Below are positions 1 through 7,474 of a stretch of 64,000 bases of DNA, in pieces. The notes beneath the pieces were generated by a model. That model was not told the origin of the DNA. It searched no databases and saw only the letters and a program-made list of their open reading frames with translations. The stretch comes from Kaistella sp. (lineage in GTDB: Bacteria > Bacteroidota > Bacteroidia > Flavobacteriales > Weeksellaceae). The stretch spans positions 186,001 to 250,000 of the forward strand of contig JAIBEW010000029.1 in the NCBI GenBank assembly GCA_019459085.1. The letters run 5' to 3'. Within the stretch, counting starts at the first letter, position 1, and every line of letters starts with the position of its first letter. Both the position numbers and the translations under genes were made by a program.

Positions 1-1069
1 ATTTCAGCGTATTTACGTTGTTCAGATCTTCAAACGCCTGTACCAATCTTGTAATGAAGGTTTCTTCACCTTTTCTAACCCATACTCTAGGGTCATAGAA
101 TTTCTTGTTAGGTTTATCGTCGCCGTCCGGATTTCCGATTTGAGCCTTAAGATACTCCAGGTTATTCACCATATAATCGCGGATTCCTTCGGTATAGGCA
201 AACTGCAGATCAGTATCGATATTCATTTTAATGGCACCGTAACTGATGGCTTCTCTGATTTCTTCAACAGTTGAACCTGATCCGCCGTGGAAAACGAAGT
301 TTACAGGTTTTTCTCCGGTTCCGAATTTCTCCTGAACATATTTTTGGGAGTTGTCAAGAATTTTTGGAGTCAGTTTTACATTGCCCGGTTTGTAAACGCC
401 GTGAACATTTCCGAAAGCAGCAGCAATGGTAAAGTTCGGCGAGATTGCTTTCAATCTTTCATAAGCGTAAGCCACTTCATCGGGCTGTGTATACAGTTTT
501 GAAGAGTCCACACCGGAATTGTCAACTCCGTCTTCCTCACCACCGGTTACCCCAAGTTCAATTTCCAGAGTAATTCCGATTTTAGCCATTCTTTCGAAAT
601 ATTTACATGAAATATCCATGTTTTCTTCAATCGGCTCTTCAGATAAATCAAGCATGTGTGAAGAATAAAGAGATTTTCCGGTCTGTGCGAAAAATTCTTC
701 GTTGCCTTGCATCAATCCATCAATCCATGGCAAAAGTTTTTTGGCACAATGGTCGGTATGAAGGATTACGGTTGCGCCGTACGCTTCCGCCAAAGTGTGA
801 ATGTGTTTTGCACCTGCAATTCCTCCTAAAATAGCTGCTTTCTGAGCATCGTTGCTCATTCCTTTTCCTGCATTAAACGCTGCACCGCCGTTTGAAAACT
901 GAATAATCACAGGCGAATTGAGTTTTGCCGCCGTTTCCATTGTTGCATTCACATTGCTGGAGCCAATCACATTAACTGCGGGAAGTGCATATTTGTTTTC
1001 TTTGGCGTGCTGAAAAATGTCGGTAACCATTTGACCTGTGGCAACTCCTGCCGGAAAAAGTCTGCTCAT
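1..1069 (-). CDS. fbaA: Class II fructose-bisphosphate aldolase (3' end outside window)
   Basis: Cleaves fructose 1,6-bisphosphate to glyceraldehyde 3-phosphate and dihydroxyacetone phosphate in glycolysis and gluconeogenesis; cytoplasmic and zinc dependent. I translated the minus strand from the ATG at 1069 (MSRLFPAGVATGQMV). The reading frame stays open to base 1, giving about 356 residues, close to the full length of the long (E. coli FbaA-like) class II type. Visible motifs are the zinc-binding HTDHC segment, the ELGVTGGEEDG stretch, the FHGGSGS phosphate loop and the NIDTD segment near the C terminus. Only the last few codons should be missing. Transcribed leftward, alone on its strand here, with nadK 67 bp upstream in the same direction. 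Confidence 0.95.
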   Translation of the reverse strand, partial: MSRLFPAGVATGQMVTDIFQHAKENKYALPAVNVIGSSNVNATMETAAKLNSPVIIQFSNGGAAFNAGKGMSNDAQKAAILGGIAGAKHIHTLAEAYGATVILHTDHCAKKLLPWIDGLMQGNEEFFAQTGKSLYSSHMLDLSEEPIEENMDISCKYFERMAKIGITLEIELGVTGGEEDGVDNSGVDSSKLYTQPDEVAYAYERLKAISPNFTIAAAFGNVHGVYKPGNVKLTPKILDNSQKYVQEKFGTGEKPVNFVFHGGSGSTVEEIREAISYGAIKMNIDTDLQFAYTEGIRDYMVNNLEYLKAQIGNPDGDDKPNKKFYDPRVWVRKGEETFITRLVQAFEDLNNVNTLK

Positions 1070-1136
1070 AATATTGTATTTAAAGAGTTTGATATATATT
1101 TTGAAGTGTAAAGTTACTATTTTTATGCAGAAAACC

Positions 1137-2003
1137 TCAGTTCCTTTTGTCTTTTCCCCAAAGTAATTTCTGCCTGATCGTCTCGTAAAAACTCAGATTG
1201 GTTGGGTGGATAAGTGAAATCTGGAATTTTGCTTTTTTCAGAATAATTTCCACATCAGTATCCATATTTACCAACCTGGAATCCAGGGAAAGTGAATACT
1301 GCGGAATGCGGCTTTCAACTCTCAGACGGATTTCCACATCATCATTAACGATTAAAGGCCTCACATTCAGGTTGTGCGGAGCGATTGGAGTGATGGAAAA
1401 ATTATGATTATTCGGAGTGATGATCGGACCGCCGCAACTCAGCGAGTACGCCGTGGAACCGGTTGGAGTAGAAATAATAACACCATCGCCCCAAAAAACA
1501 TTCAGAAACTCCCCGTTGATGTAGGAATCTATCGTGATCATCGCGGTGGTTTCTTTCCGGGAAATGGTTATATCGTTCAGCGCAAACGGGAAAAAATCAG
1601 TTTTTTCGGGCGAAATTATTTCAATGACGGATCTTTTGCTGATTTTCACATGTCCGCGGATGATGTCATCGAGTTCAAGAAAAACGCCGTCTTTTGTAAA
1701 ACTCGAAAGAAATCCAAGTCTGCCGGTGTTTACTCCAACAATCGGAATATCAAGATCCTGAACAAAAAGCAGGGAAGTTACAATGGTTCCGTCGCCGCCG
1801 AAGGTAAAAAACCAGTCGACATTCTGTTCTGAAAGGTCTTCTTTTCCTGAAAAGGTCTTAAAATCACTCGAAAACTGCATTGCTGCCGCCATCTCCGAAT
1901 ACAGAACCGATTCAACACCCCTTTTTTCGAGTTCTTCTATAATTTTACTGAGGTAGATAAAAGTATCCGCGTCTTTTTTTTGGGTGTAAATTGCCGCTTT
2001 CAT
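1137..2003 (-). CDS. nadK: NAD kinase
   Basis: Phosphorylates NAD to NADP using ATP or polyphosphate; cytoplasmic source of NADP. The 288-residue protein has the diagnostic GGDGT motif at residues 69-73, the VNTGRLGFL segment at about 91-99, the ALND motif near 141 and the glycine-rich STPTGSTAYS motif near 178-187. Length is usual for bacterial NadK. It starts 3 bp after the stop of the CBS-domain gene, so the two are almost certainly co-transcribed, an arrangement common in Flavobacteriia. No unusual residues seen. Confidence 0.96.
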   Translation of the reverse strand: MKAAIYTQKKDADTFIYLSKIIEELEKRGVESVLYSEMAAAMQFSSDFKTFSGKEDLSEQNVDWFFTFGGDGTIVTSLLFVQDLDIPIVGVNTGRLGFLSSFTKDGVFLELDDIIRGHVKISKRSVIEIISPEKTDFFPFALNDITISRKETTAMITIDSYINGEFLNVFWGDGVIISTPTGSTAYSLSCGGPIITPNNHNFSITPIAPHNLNVRPLIVNDDVEIRLRVESRIPQYSLSLDSRLVNMDTDVEIILKKAKFQISLIHPTNLSFYETIRQKLLWGKDKRN

Positions 2004-2006
2004 CGA

Positions 2007-2663
2007 TTAAATTTCTATAAATTTCTGTAAAAACCCAAACCTGTCCTTCAAAAGATCTTCCTTTTCGTCGTTATAATGTTTGTGAACCACGTTGTATCCA
2101 TAACGTTCGAAAGTTTCATCGATGGAACTGAGGTTGTCGCTGCTAATTTTCATCGTCAGCTGAAAATTATCCTCATTGATGGCACTTACATAACAGCCGT
2201 ACATTTTGGCGTTATTCGACTCAATTATTTTTGCAATTTCGGTAAAAGAATAGTGCTTGCTTGTTGTCTGAATGGTAAGAATGGCGCCGTTTTCGGAAAA
2301 AAGCGGATATTTTGAAAATTCGCTGAAAATGTCGTCGCACGAAATATAACCAAGGTATTTTTCGGTCGTCCCGATTACGGGAACGATATTCGAATTGAAA
2401 ATGTGAAAAAGTTTAACCGTATCCAGAATATTTCCGTCTTCGCGGATCGCAAATTTTTCAAAATGGATTTCCAAAGACTGTAAAATTCCTTCCGGACTTT
2501 CTTCCAGAAAAGACTGGCTTAAAGCGCCTGCAAATACTCCTTTGTTCTTCACGAAAATATGAGAATAGCCAAAATCTTTCGCAAATTCTGAAGCATATTC
2601 AATGGAATCGGAAAAATTAAAAGCAGGATAATCTTTCGAAATATAATCTTTAATAAACATCAT
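2007..2663 (-). CDS. CBS-domain protein upstream of nadK
   Basis: A 218-residue cytoplasmic protein with no signal peptide or membrane segment. The N-terminal 120 residues look like a pair of CBS motifs (for example HIFVKNKGVFAGALS and VPVIGTTEKYLGYISCDDI), which usually bind adenine nucleotides or S-adenosylmethionine. The C-terminal part (about 125-215) has an ACT-like alternation of strands and helices. CBS pairs sense adenylate ligands in other proteins, so with nadK 3 bp downstream a nucleotide-sensing role is a reasonable inference, but there is no direct evidence. First gene of the two-gene unit. Confidence 0.82.
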   Translation of the reverse strand: MMFIKDYISKDYPAFNFSDSIEYASEFAKDFGYSHIFVKNKGVFAGALSQSFLEESPEGILQSLEIHFEKFAIREDGNILDTVKLFHIFNSNIVPVIGTTEKYLGYISCDDIFSEFSKYPLFSENGAILTIQTTSKHYSFTEIAKIIESNNAKMYGCYVSAINEDNFQLTMKISSDNLSSIDETFERYGYNVVHKHYNDEKEDLLKDRFGFLQKFIEI

Positions 2664-2727
2664 GCTAATTTACGATAATTTTAAAAAACGAGGAAGTTCA
2701 AAAAAATTTAAAATTCTGAGCAAAAAA

Positions 2728-2760
2728 TTTGCATCATATCATTTCAAAAATATATCTTTG
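2728..2760 (+). promoter_or_regulatory. Candidate promoter for a short plus-strand RNA
   Basis: TTTG at 2728-2731, a spacer of 21 bases, and TATCTTTG at 2753-2760. This fits the Bacteroidota sigma-factor consensus (TTTG about 19-21 bases before TAnnTTTG) at both elements. There is no plus-strand gene immediately downstream; a hairpin terminator follows within about 40 bases. Confidence 0.55.
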
Positions 2761-2766
2761 TAGCCT

Positions 2767-2832
2767 TTCATTTTTACTTTTTATTAGATTTATTTCAAAC
2801 TGCATCATCCATCAGGATTTTGCAGTTTTTTA
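2767..2832 (+). ncRNA. Candidate small RNA, about 66 nt
   Basis: Inferred transcript between the promoter at 2728-2760 and the hairpin at 2797-2828. It would be a U-rich 5' part of about 30 nt followed by a terminator stem. No ORF of meaningful size lies in it. It points toward the 3' end of the TrmH-type gene and might also be read as an antisense RNA if termination leaks. The existence of the RNA is inference from promoter and terminator alone. Confidence 0.35.
2797..2832. terminator. Hairpin terminator (mainly plus strand, also behind the TrmH gene)
   Basis: AAACTGCA at 2797-2804 pairs with TGCAGTTT at 2821-2828. Inside it ATCC (2807-2810) pairs with GGAT (2815-2818) around an ATCA loop. 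On the plus strand the stem runs straight into TTTTT; on the minus strand the T run is only three long. It lies directly behind the minus-strand methyltransferase stop, so it may serve both directions. Confidence 0.6.
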
Positions 2833-3366
2833 TTTCAGGCTTTTAAAGAATTCCCACATCACTATTCCGCCGCAAACCGAAACATTCAACGAATGCTTTG
2901 TGCCGAGTTGGGGGATCTCCAGAAAAGTATCATAAAGCGGAAGTACTTCATCACTTAAACCGTCCACTTCATTTCCCAGAACCAATGCATATTTTTCCTT
3001 TTTATTGATCTGATAATCAGTAATGAGTTCTGAATCGGAAGTCTGTTCAATCCCTAAGATTTGGTAATTTTCTTTTTTTAAATTTTGAAGTGCTTCAGAA
3101 ATGCTGTTCTCGTACACCCAGTCTACACTTTCGGTGGCGCCGAGCGCGGCTTTATGAATTTCGCGGTGCGGCGGTTGCGGCGTGATTCCACAGAGAACAA
3201 TTTTCTTCACCAGAAAAGCATCGGCAGTCCTGAAGACCGCACCAACATTGTGCATACTCCGTACATTATCCAAAACCACCACCAAAGGAATCTTCTCGGT
3301 TTTCTTAAACGTTTCTACATCAATTCGTCCTAATTCTTCGAGTTTCAGTTTCTTTGTGGATGACAT
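2830..3366 (-). CDS. TrmH/SpoU-family RNA 2'-O-methyltransferase
   Basis: SPOUT-fold enzyme that transfers a methyl group from S-adenosylmethionine to a ribose 2'-OH in tRNA or rRNA. The 178-residue protein has the three family motifs: motif 1 DNVRSMHNVGAVFRTADAF (about 33-51), motif 2 LVLGNEVDGLSDEVL (about 128-142) and motif 3 PQLGTKHSLNVSVCGGI (about 152-168). It lacks the N-terminal L30e-like substrate-binding domain of RlmB, so it is a short, single-domain form nearer to TrmL/TrmH. The exact substrate cannot be told from sequence. It is transcribed alone, divergent from the kinase-like gene at 3455. Confidence 0.88.
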   Translation of the reverse strand: MSSTKKLKLEELGRIDVETFKKTEKIPLVVVLDNVRSMHNVGAVFRTADAFLVKKIVLCGITPQPPHREIHKAALGATESVDWVYENSISEALQNLKKENYQILGIEQTSDSELITDYQINKKEKYALVLGNEVDGLSDEVLPLYDTFLEIPQLGTKHSLNVSVCGGIVMWEFFKSLK

Positions 3367-3428
3367 TTTCTTGATTTACGGCAAAAATAAGACAATATTG
3401 CCGCATTAAAAATTGCAAAAAAAAAATG

Positions 3429-3436
3429 TATTTTTG
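3429..3436 (+). promoter_or_regulatory. -7 box ahead of the kinase-like/mutS unit
   Basis: TATTTTTG matches TAnnTTTG and lies 18 bases before the ATG at 3455. No well-spaced TTG upstream, so this is a half-match only. Confidence 0.35.
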
Positions 3437-3454
3437 TGAGGAGAATTTTTCTAA

Positions 3455-4090
3455 ATGAAAAATGTTAAAAATGAACTACAAAATATCATTGAAGGAAATG
3501 GACAATCTGGCGGCGAAAGCCTTATCAAAAAGGCGCAGCTTTACCTTGGCGGAAATGAAATCCCAGGTTTCCAAAATCCACAAAGCAAGTGTCTCAAGAG
3601 TGAAGAAGAAAGAATTTTAACTTCTTTTATTGAAGAAAACAGCCTTTTTTACAACGGGGAGATTGATGAACGGAACTTCATTGGCGAGGGAGCAGAGCAG
3701 AAGGTATATCGGCTCGATGATGAATATCTGATCAAGCTGAATGACACTATTTTTTACGAATTCTGGAAAGATTATTTTAACTCACTTCTCATTCACAATT
3801 ACTTCTTCGAATCCACACAGTATGAACTTCTCGGATTTAAATTCATTGATAAAAAACTTTTTGCGGTCGTAAAACAGAAATTCATAGAAGCAACAGAAAC
3901 TGTAGATTTAATGTTAATTAAAGAATTTCTTGAATTCAACAGCTTTAAAAACATCAGGAACAACGATTACCGAAATGAAACGCTGGGTTTGATTTTTGAA
4001 GATCTGCACGATGAAAATATCATCTCTCAAAATGGTATTCTGTTTTTTATAGATACCATTTTTTATCTTACTGAAAATTTTTACAAATAA
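3455..4090 (+). CDS. Kinase-like protein resembling the polyvalent-protein STK domain
   Basis: A 211-residue cytoplasmic protein. From about residue 72 it reads like a reduced protein-kinase fold: a glycine-rich loop (IGEGAEQKVYRL), an invariant-lysine strand (YLIKLND), a catalytic-loop equivalent (EDLHDENII, with Asp and Asn in the HxDxxxN pattern) and a metal-binding Asp strand (LFFIDTIFYL) without the following Gly of DFG. This pattern is typical of the serine/threonine kinase-like domain found in phage and plasmid polyvalent proteins, and of short stand-alone relatives in Bacteroidota. The first 70 residues are polar with no recognised domain. It ends 2 bp before mutS, so the two are likely co-transcribed. 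Function unknown; kinase activity is inferred from motifs only. Confidence 0.65.
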   Translation: MKNVKNELQNIIEGNGQSGGESLIKKAQLYLGGNEIPGFQNPQSKCLKSEEERILTSFIEENSLFYNGEIDERNFIGEGAEQKVYRLDDEYLIKLNDTIFYEFWKDYFNSLLIHNYFFESTQYELLGFKFIDKKLFAVVKQKFIEATETVDLMLIKEFLEFNSFKNIRNNDYRNETLGLIFEDLHDENIISQNGILFFIDTIFYLTENFYK

Positions 4091-4092
4091 TT

Positions 4093-6675
4093 ATGGCAAA
4101 GAAAGAAACTCCTTTAATGACGCAGTACAACACCATCAAGGCGAAATATCCTGATGCGCTTCTGCTGTTCCGCGTGGGAGATTTCTATGAGACTTTCGGC
4201 AGCGATGCCGTAAGAACGGCCCGGATTTTAGGCATTGTTCTGACCAAAAGAGCCAATGGTGAAGGCCATATTGAACTGGCCGGATTTCCGCACCACTCCA
4301 TCGATTCGTATCTGCCGAAACTGGTGCGGGCCGGACTTCGGGTAGCGATTTGCGACCAGCTTGAAGATCCGAAAACCGTCGCAAAAGGAATTGTAAAACG
4401 TGGTGTTACCGAACTCGTAACACCGGGAGTGACCTTCAACGAGCAGGTTTTGACCTCGAAGAAAAACAATTTCCTCCTTTCCGTTCACAAGGAAAAAGAA
4501 AAATACGGAATTGCTTTGGTGGATGTTTCCACGGGAGAATTTCTGGTTTCAGAAGGAAATTTGGAAAAACTGCTCCACATTGTACACACTTTCGATCCGA
4601 GTGAGATTATTTATCAGCGGTCAACAGAGCTCCCCTCTCAGCTTAAAAATAAAAACTCCTTCAAACTCGAAGACTGGGCTTTTCAGTACAATTACGCATA
4701 CGAAAAACTCACGAATCACTTCAAAACCAATTCTTTGAAAGGTTTTGGAATCGATGAATTCAGACTCGGCGTCACTGCAGCTGGAGCGATTTTTGCCTAT
4801 TTGGTTGAAGACACGCACCACGCTCTTTTACAACATATTACGAAAATCAAAATCATTCCGCAGGATGATTATCTGATGATGGATAATTTCACGCTGAGAA
4901 ATCTCGAAATCGTTTATCCAAGCAATCCACAGGGAAAATCTCTTCTGGACATCATCGACAAAACCGCTACACCGATGGGTGGAAGACTTTTGCGCAGAAG
5001 ACTGATTTTGCCTTTAAAATCTGTGGATGAAATCAACAGAAGACTGAATCTGATTGAGTTTTTCAACAAAGAAGATTCTTTAAAATACGAAATCCAGCAG
5101 CTGCTGAAATCCATTTCTGATCTGGACCGGCTTATGGGCAAACTGGCCTCAGAAAAAATCTGCCCGAAAGAAGTCGGTTATCTGCGGCAGAGTTTAATCA
5201 ATATTCATCAGATCAAAGCTTTGCTCCATCCTTTTGCCGATGTTTTGGCGTGGGTGGAACCGCTGAACGATCTGCATGAACTCATTCAATATCTTCAAAG
5301 TTACCTGAACGATGAACTTCCCGTGAATATCGCGAAAGGAAATGTCGTGAAATCCGCAATTTCAGATGAACTCGACCATCTTCGCGGACTTCAGAACAAA
5401 GGCAAAAATTTTCTCGATGAAATGTGCGAGCGGGAAATCGAAAGAACCGGAATTACAAGCCTGAAAATCAGTTTCAATAATGTTTTCGGGTATTTTATTG
5501 AAGTCCGGAACACCCATAAAGACAAGGTTCCGAGCGACTGGATCCGGAAACAGACTTTGGTAAACGCCGAAAGGTACATTACCGAAGAACTCAAGGAATA
5601 TGAAGAACAGATTTTAGGTGCCGAAGAAAAAATCTCTAAAATTGAGCAGGAACTGTACCGGAAAGTCTGTGGAAATGTGATGATTTACATCGACCGGATT
5701 CAGGATAATTCCAGAATTATTGCTGAGCTCGACTGCGGCGTTGGTTTATCGGAACTGGCGGTCTCTGAAAGTTATACGCGACCGATTCTCAACGACAGTT
5801 TCGAAATCAGTCTGAAGGAAGCGCGACATCCGATTATTGAAAACGCATTGCCGCTCGGAGAAAAATACATCCCAAATGATTTGTTTCTGGATAAAGATGC
5901 ACAGCAGATCATTATGGTGACCGGGCCGAATATGGCGGGTAAATCTGCAATTCTTCGCCAGACGGCAATTATCTGTCTGATGGCGCAGATCGGAAGTTTT
6001 GTGCCTGCAAAACATGCCGAAATCGGGATTCTGGATAAAATATTTACGAGAGTCGGTGCAACGGATAATATTTCGGCCGGAGAATCCACTTTTATGGTGG
6101 AAATGAATGAGGCCGCGAATATCCTCAACAATATTTCCGACCGAAGTTTAATTCTTCTGGATGAAATCGGGCGCGGAACCTCAACCTACGACGGAGTTTC
6201 GATTGCGTGGGCGATTGCGGAATACCTCCATCAGCATCCGACTCAGGCGAAAACGCTTTTTGCGACGCATTATCATGAACTGAATGAGATGACGGTAAAT
6301 TTTGAAAGGATCAAGAACTTTCACGTTTCCATTCAGGAAAATAAAGGGAATATTATCTTCATGCGGAAACTGCTTCCGGGCGGCAGCGAGCACAGTTTCG
6401 GGATTCATGTCGCCAAACTGGCGGGAATGCCGTCAAAAGTCGTGAACCGCGCGAATGAAGTATTGAAAACCCTCGAGAAAAGCCGCACCCAAAGCGGTTC
6501 CAAAGACAAAACAAAAGCCATTACCGAAGAAAACCTGCAGCTTTCCTTCTTTCAACTCGATGATCCTGTTCTGGAAAACATCCGGGAAGAACTCACAAAA
6601 ATTGACATCAATACTTTGACGCCGATTGAAGCTTTAATGAAGCTGAATTCGATTAAAAAAATGATTGGGAAATAG
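4093..6675 (+). CDS. mutS: DNA mismatch repair protein MutS
   Basis: Recognises mismatches and small loops and recruits MutL in an ATP-dependent way. The 860-residue protein has the full MutS1 layout: an N-terminal mismatch-binding domain with the Phe-x-Glu wedge inside GDFYETFG (about residues 28-35), connector, lever and clamp domains, then the ATPase with Walker A GPNMAGKS (about 613-620), Walker B LILLDEIGRGTSTYDG and the ATHYHEL motif, and a C-terminal dimerisation helix region. The length is normal for E. coli-type MutS (about 853). The start follows the previous stop by 2 bp. No key residue is missing. Confidence 0.98.
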   Translation: MAKKETPLMTQYNTIKAKYPDALLLFRVGDFYETFGSDAVRTARILGIVLTKRANGEGHIELAGFPHHSIDSYLPKLVRAGLRVAICDQLEDPKTVAKGIVKRGVTELVTPGVTFNEQVLTSKKNNFLLSVHKEKEKYGIALVDVSTGEFLVSEGNLEKLLHIVHTFDPSEIIYQRSTELPSQLKNKNSFKLEDWAFQYNYAYEKLTNHFKTNSLKGFGIDEFRLGVTAAGAIFAYLVEDTHHALLQHITKIKIIPQDDYLMMDNFTLRNLEIVYPSNPQGKSLLDIIDKTATPMGGRLLRRRLILPLKSVDEINRRLNLIEFFNKEDSLKYEIQQLLKSISDLDRLMGKLASEKICPKEVGYLRQSLINIHQIKALLHPFADVLAWVEPLNDLHELIQYLQSYLNDELPVNIAKGNVVKSAISDELDHLRGLQNKGKNFLDEMCEREIERTGITSLKISFNNVFGYFIEVRNTHKDKVPSDWIRKQTLVNAERYITEELKEYEEQILGAEEKISKIEQELYRKVCGNVMIYIDRIQDNSRIIAELDCGVGLSELAVSESYTRPILNDSFEISLKEARHPIIENALPLGEKYIPNDLFLDKDAQQIIMVTGPNMAGKSAILRQTAIICLMAQIGSFVPAKHAEIGILDKIFTRVGATDNISAGESTFMVEMNEAANILNNISDRSLILLDEIGRGTSTYDGVSIAWAIAEYLHQHPTQAKTLFATHYHELNEMTVNFERIKNFHVSIQENKGNIIFMRKLLPGGSEHSFGIHVAKLAGMPSKVVNRANEVLKTLEKSRTQSGSKDKTKAITEENLQLSFFQLDDPVLENIREELTKIDINTLTPIEALMKLNSIKKMIGK

Positions 6676-6686
6676 CAGAAACGAAA

Positions 6687-6713
6687 AAAAACTCAGATAT
6701 GTTCTGAGTTTTT
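6687..6713. terminator. Bidirectional terminator between mutS and the TPR-like gene
   Basis: AACTCAGA (6690-6697) pairs with TCTGAGTT (6703-6710) around a 5-base loop, with A runs before and T runs after the stem, so it works for both convergent genes. Confidence 0.8.
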
Positions 6714-6732
6714 CTGATAAATTGATTTTATT

Positions 6733-7374
6733 TTACGGCTTATTCGCCAGGAAATATTCTGCCTCGCCTTGCCCCCAGTTCGGATCAATTGCGGATTTTG
6801 GTTTGTACGTCTTAAACTGTTCCAGTGATTTCTGAAAAAACTCAAGTCCTTTTTCTTTGCTTCCGCCAAACTGTTCAGGCGTGAAATAAATATCCTCGGC
6901 TTTCAGCAGGGAAATTCTCGGATTTTCCGGATCCAGTTTTTCCGCTTTTCCCAATGCATCCGAAGCCAGCATTCCCTCGCTCATGAACCTTTCCTGCGGA
7001 TTTACCATCATTTTCAGACTGTGAATCATTTTCTGGAGAATGAAGATTTCGGCATTATCCTTACTCAAATCCGCCGACTTATCCAGTGCACTTTGAGCCT
7101 CTTTCGCAATTGGATCCAGCTCCGAAACTTTTCCGTCACGCATCAGCATCCTTCCTTTCTGGATATGCGCCAGAGCAGCGTAATAACCCGGAAGCCACTG
7201 GGTTTTCTCTTTCTCGCCGATTCTCAAGAAATCATTGGCCAGAGCCGTAAAATCTTCCGGAGTCTTGCTCTGTTCGATCTTAGCAATTTTTTCGGCCATC
7301 ACTTTTTCGTAATTGGTCTGTGCGAAAGCGGTAAAACCGCAGAAGACCATAAGCGCTACTAATAAATTTTTCAT
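6733..7374 (-). CDS. Exported TPR-like protein next to a TonB receptor
   Basis: A 213-residue protein with a clear Sec signal peptide (MKNLLVALMVFCGFTAFAQ, cut after Ala-Phe-Ala), so periplasmic or outer-membrane associated. The mature part is helical and Ala/Leu/Lys rich, with repeats of the type AKEAQSALDKSADLSKDNAEIF and ALGKAEKLDPENPRISLL, which is how TPR units look. No enzyme motif. It lies 100 bp behind the TonB receptor gene on the same strand and has its own -7 box (7403-7410), so it may be co-expressed with the receptor. Function unknown. Confidence 0.75.
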   Translation of the reverse strand: MKNLLVALMVFCGFTAFAQTNYEKVMAEKIAKIEQSKTPEDFTALANDFLRIGEKEKTQWLPGYYAALAHIQKGRMLMRDGKVSELDPIAKEAQSALDKSADLSKDNAEIFILQKMIHSLKMMVNPQERFMSEGMLASDALGKAEKLDPENPRISLLKAEDIYFTPEQFGGSKEKGLEFFQKSLEQFKTYKPKSAIDPNWGQGEAEYFLANKP

Positions 7375-7402
7375 TGTATGATTTTTTTAATGTTGATGAG
7401 TT

Positions 7403-7410
7403 CAAAGATA
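7403..7410 (-). promoter_or_regulatory. -7 box ahead of the TPR-like gene
   Basis: Reads TATCTTTG on the minus strand, 28 bases before the ATG. No clear -33 partner. Confidence 0.35.
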
Positions 7411-7474
7411 TTTGAATTTTGTTTTGTTCTTTAATATTTTCGTCCGAAAGGTCAGATTCTATATCTGAACCGTG

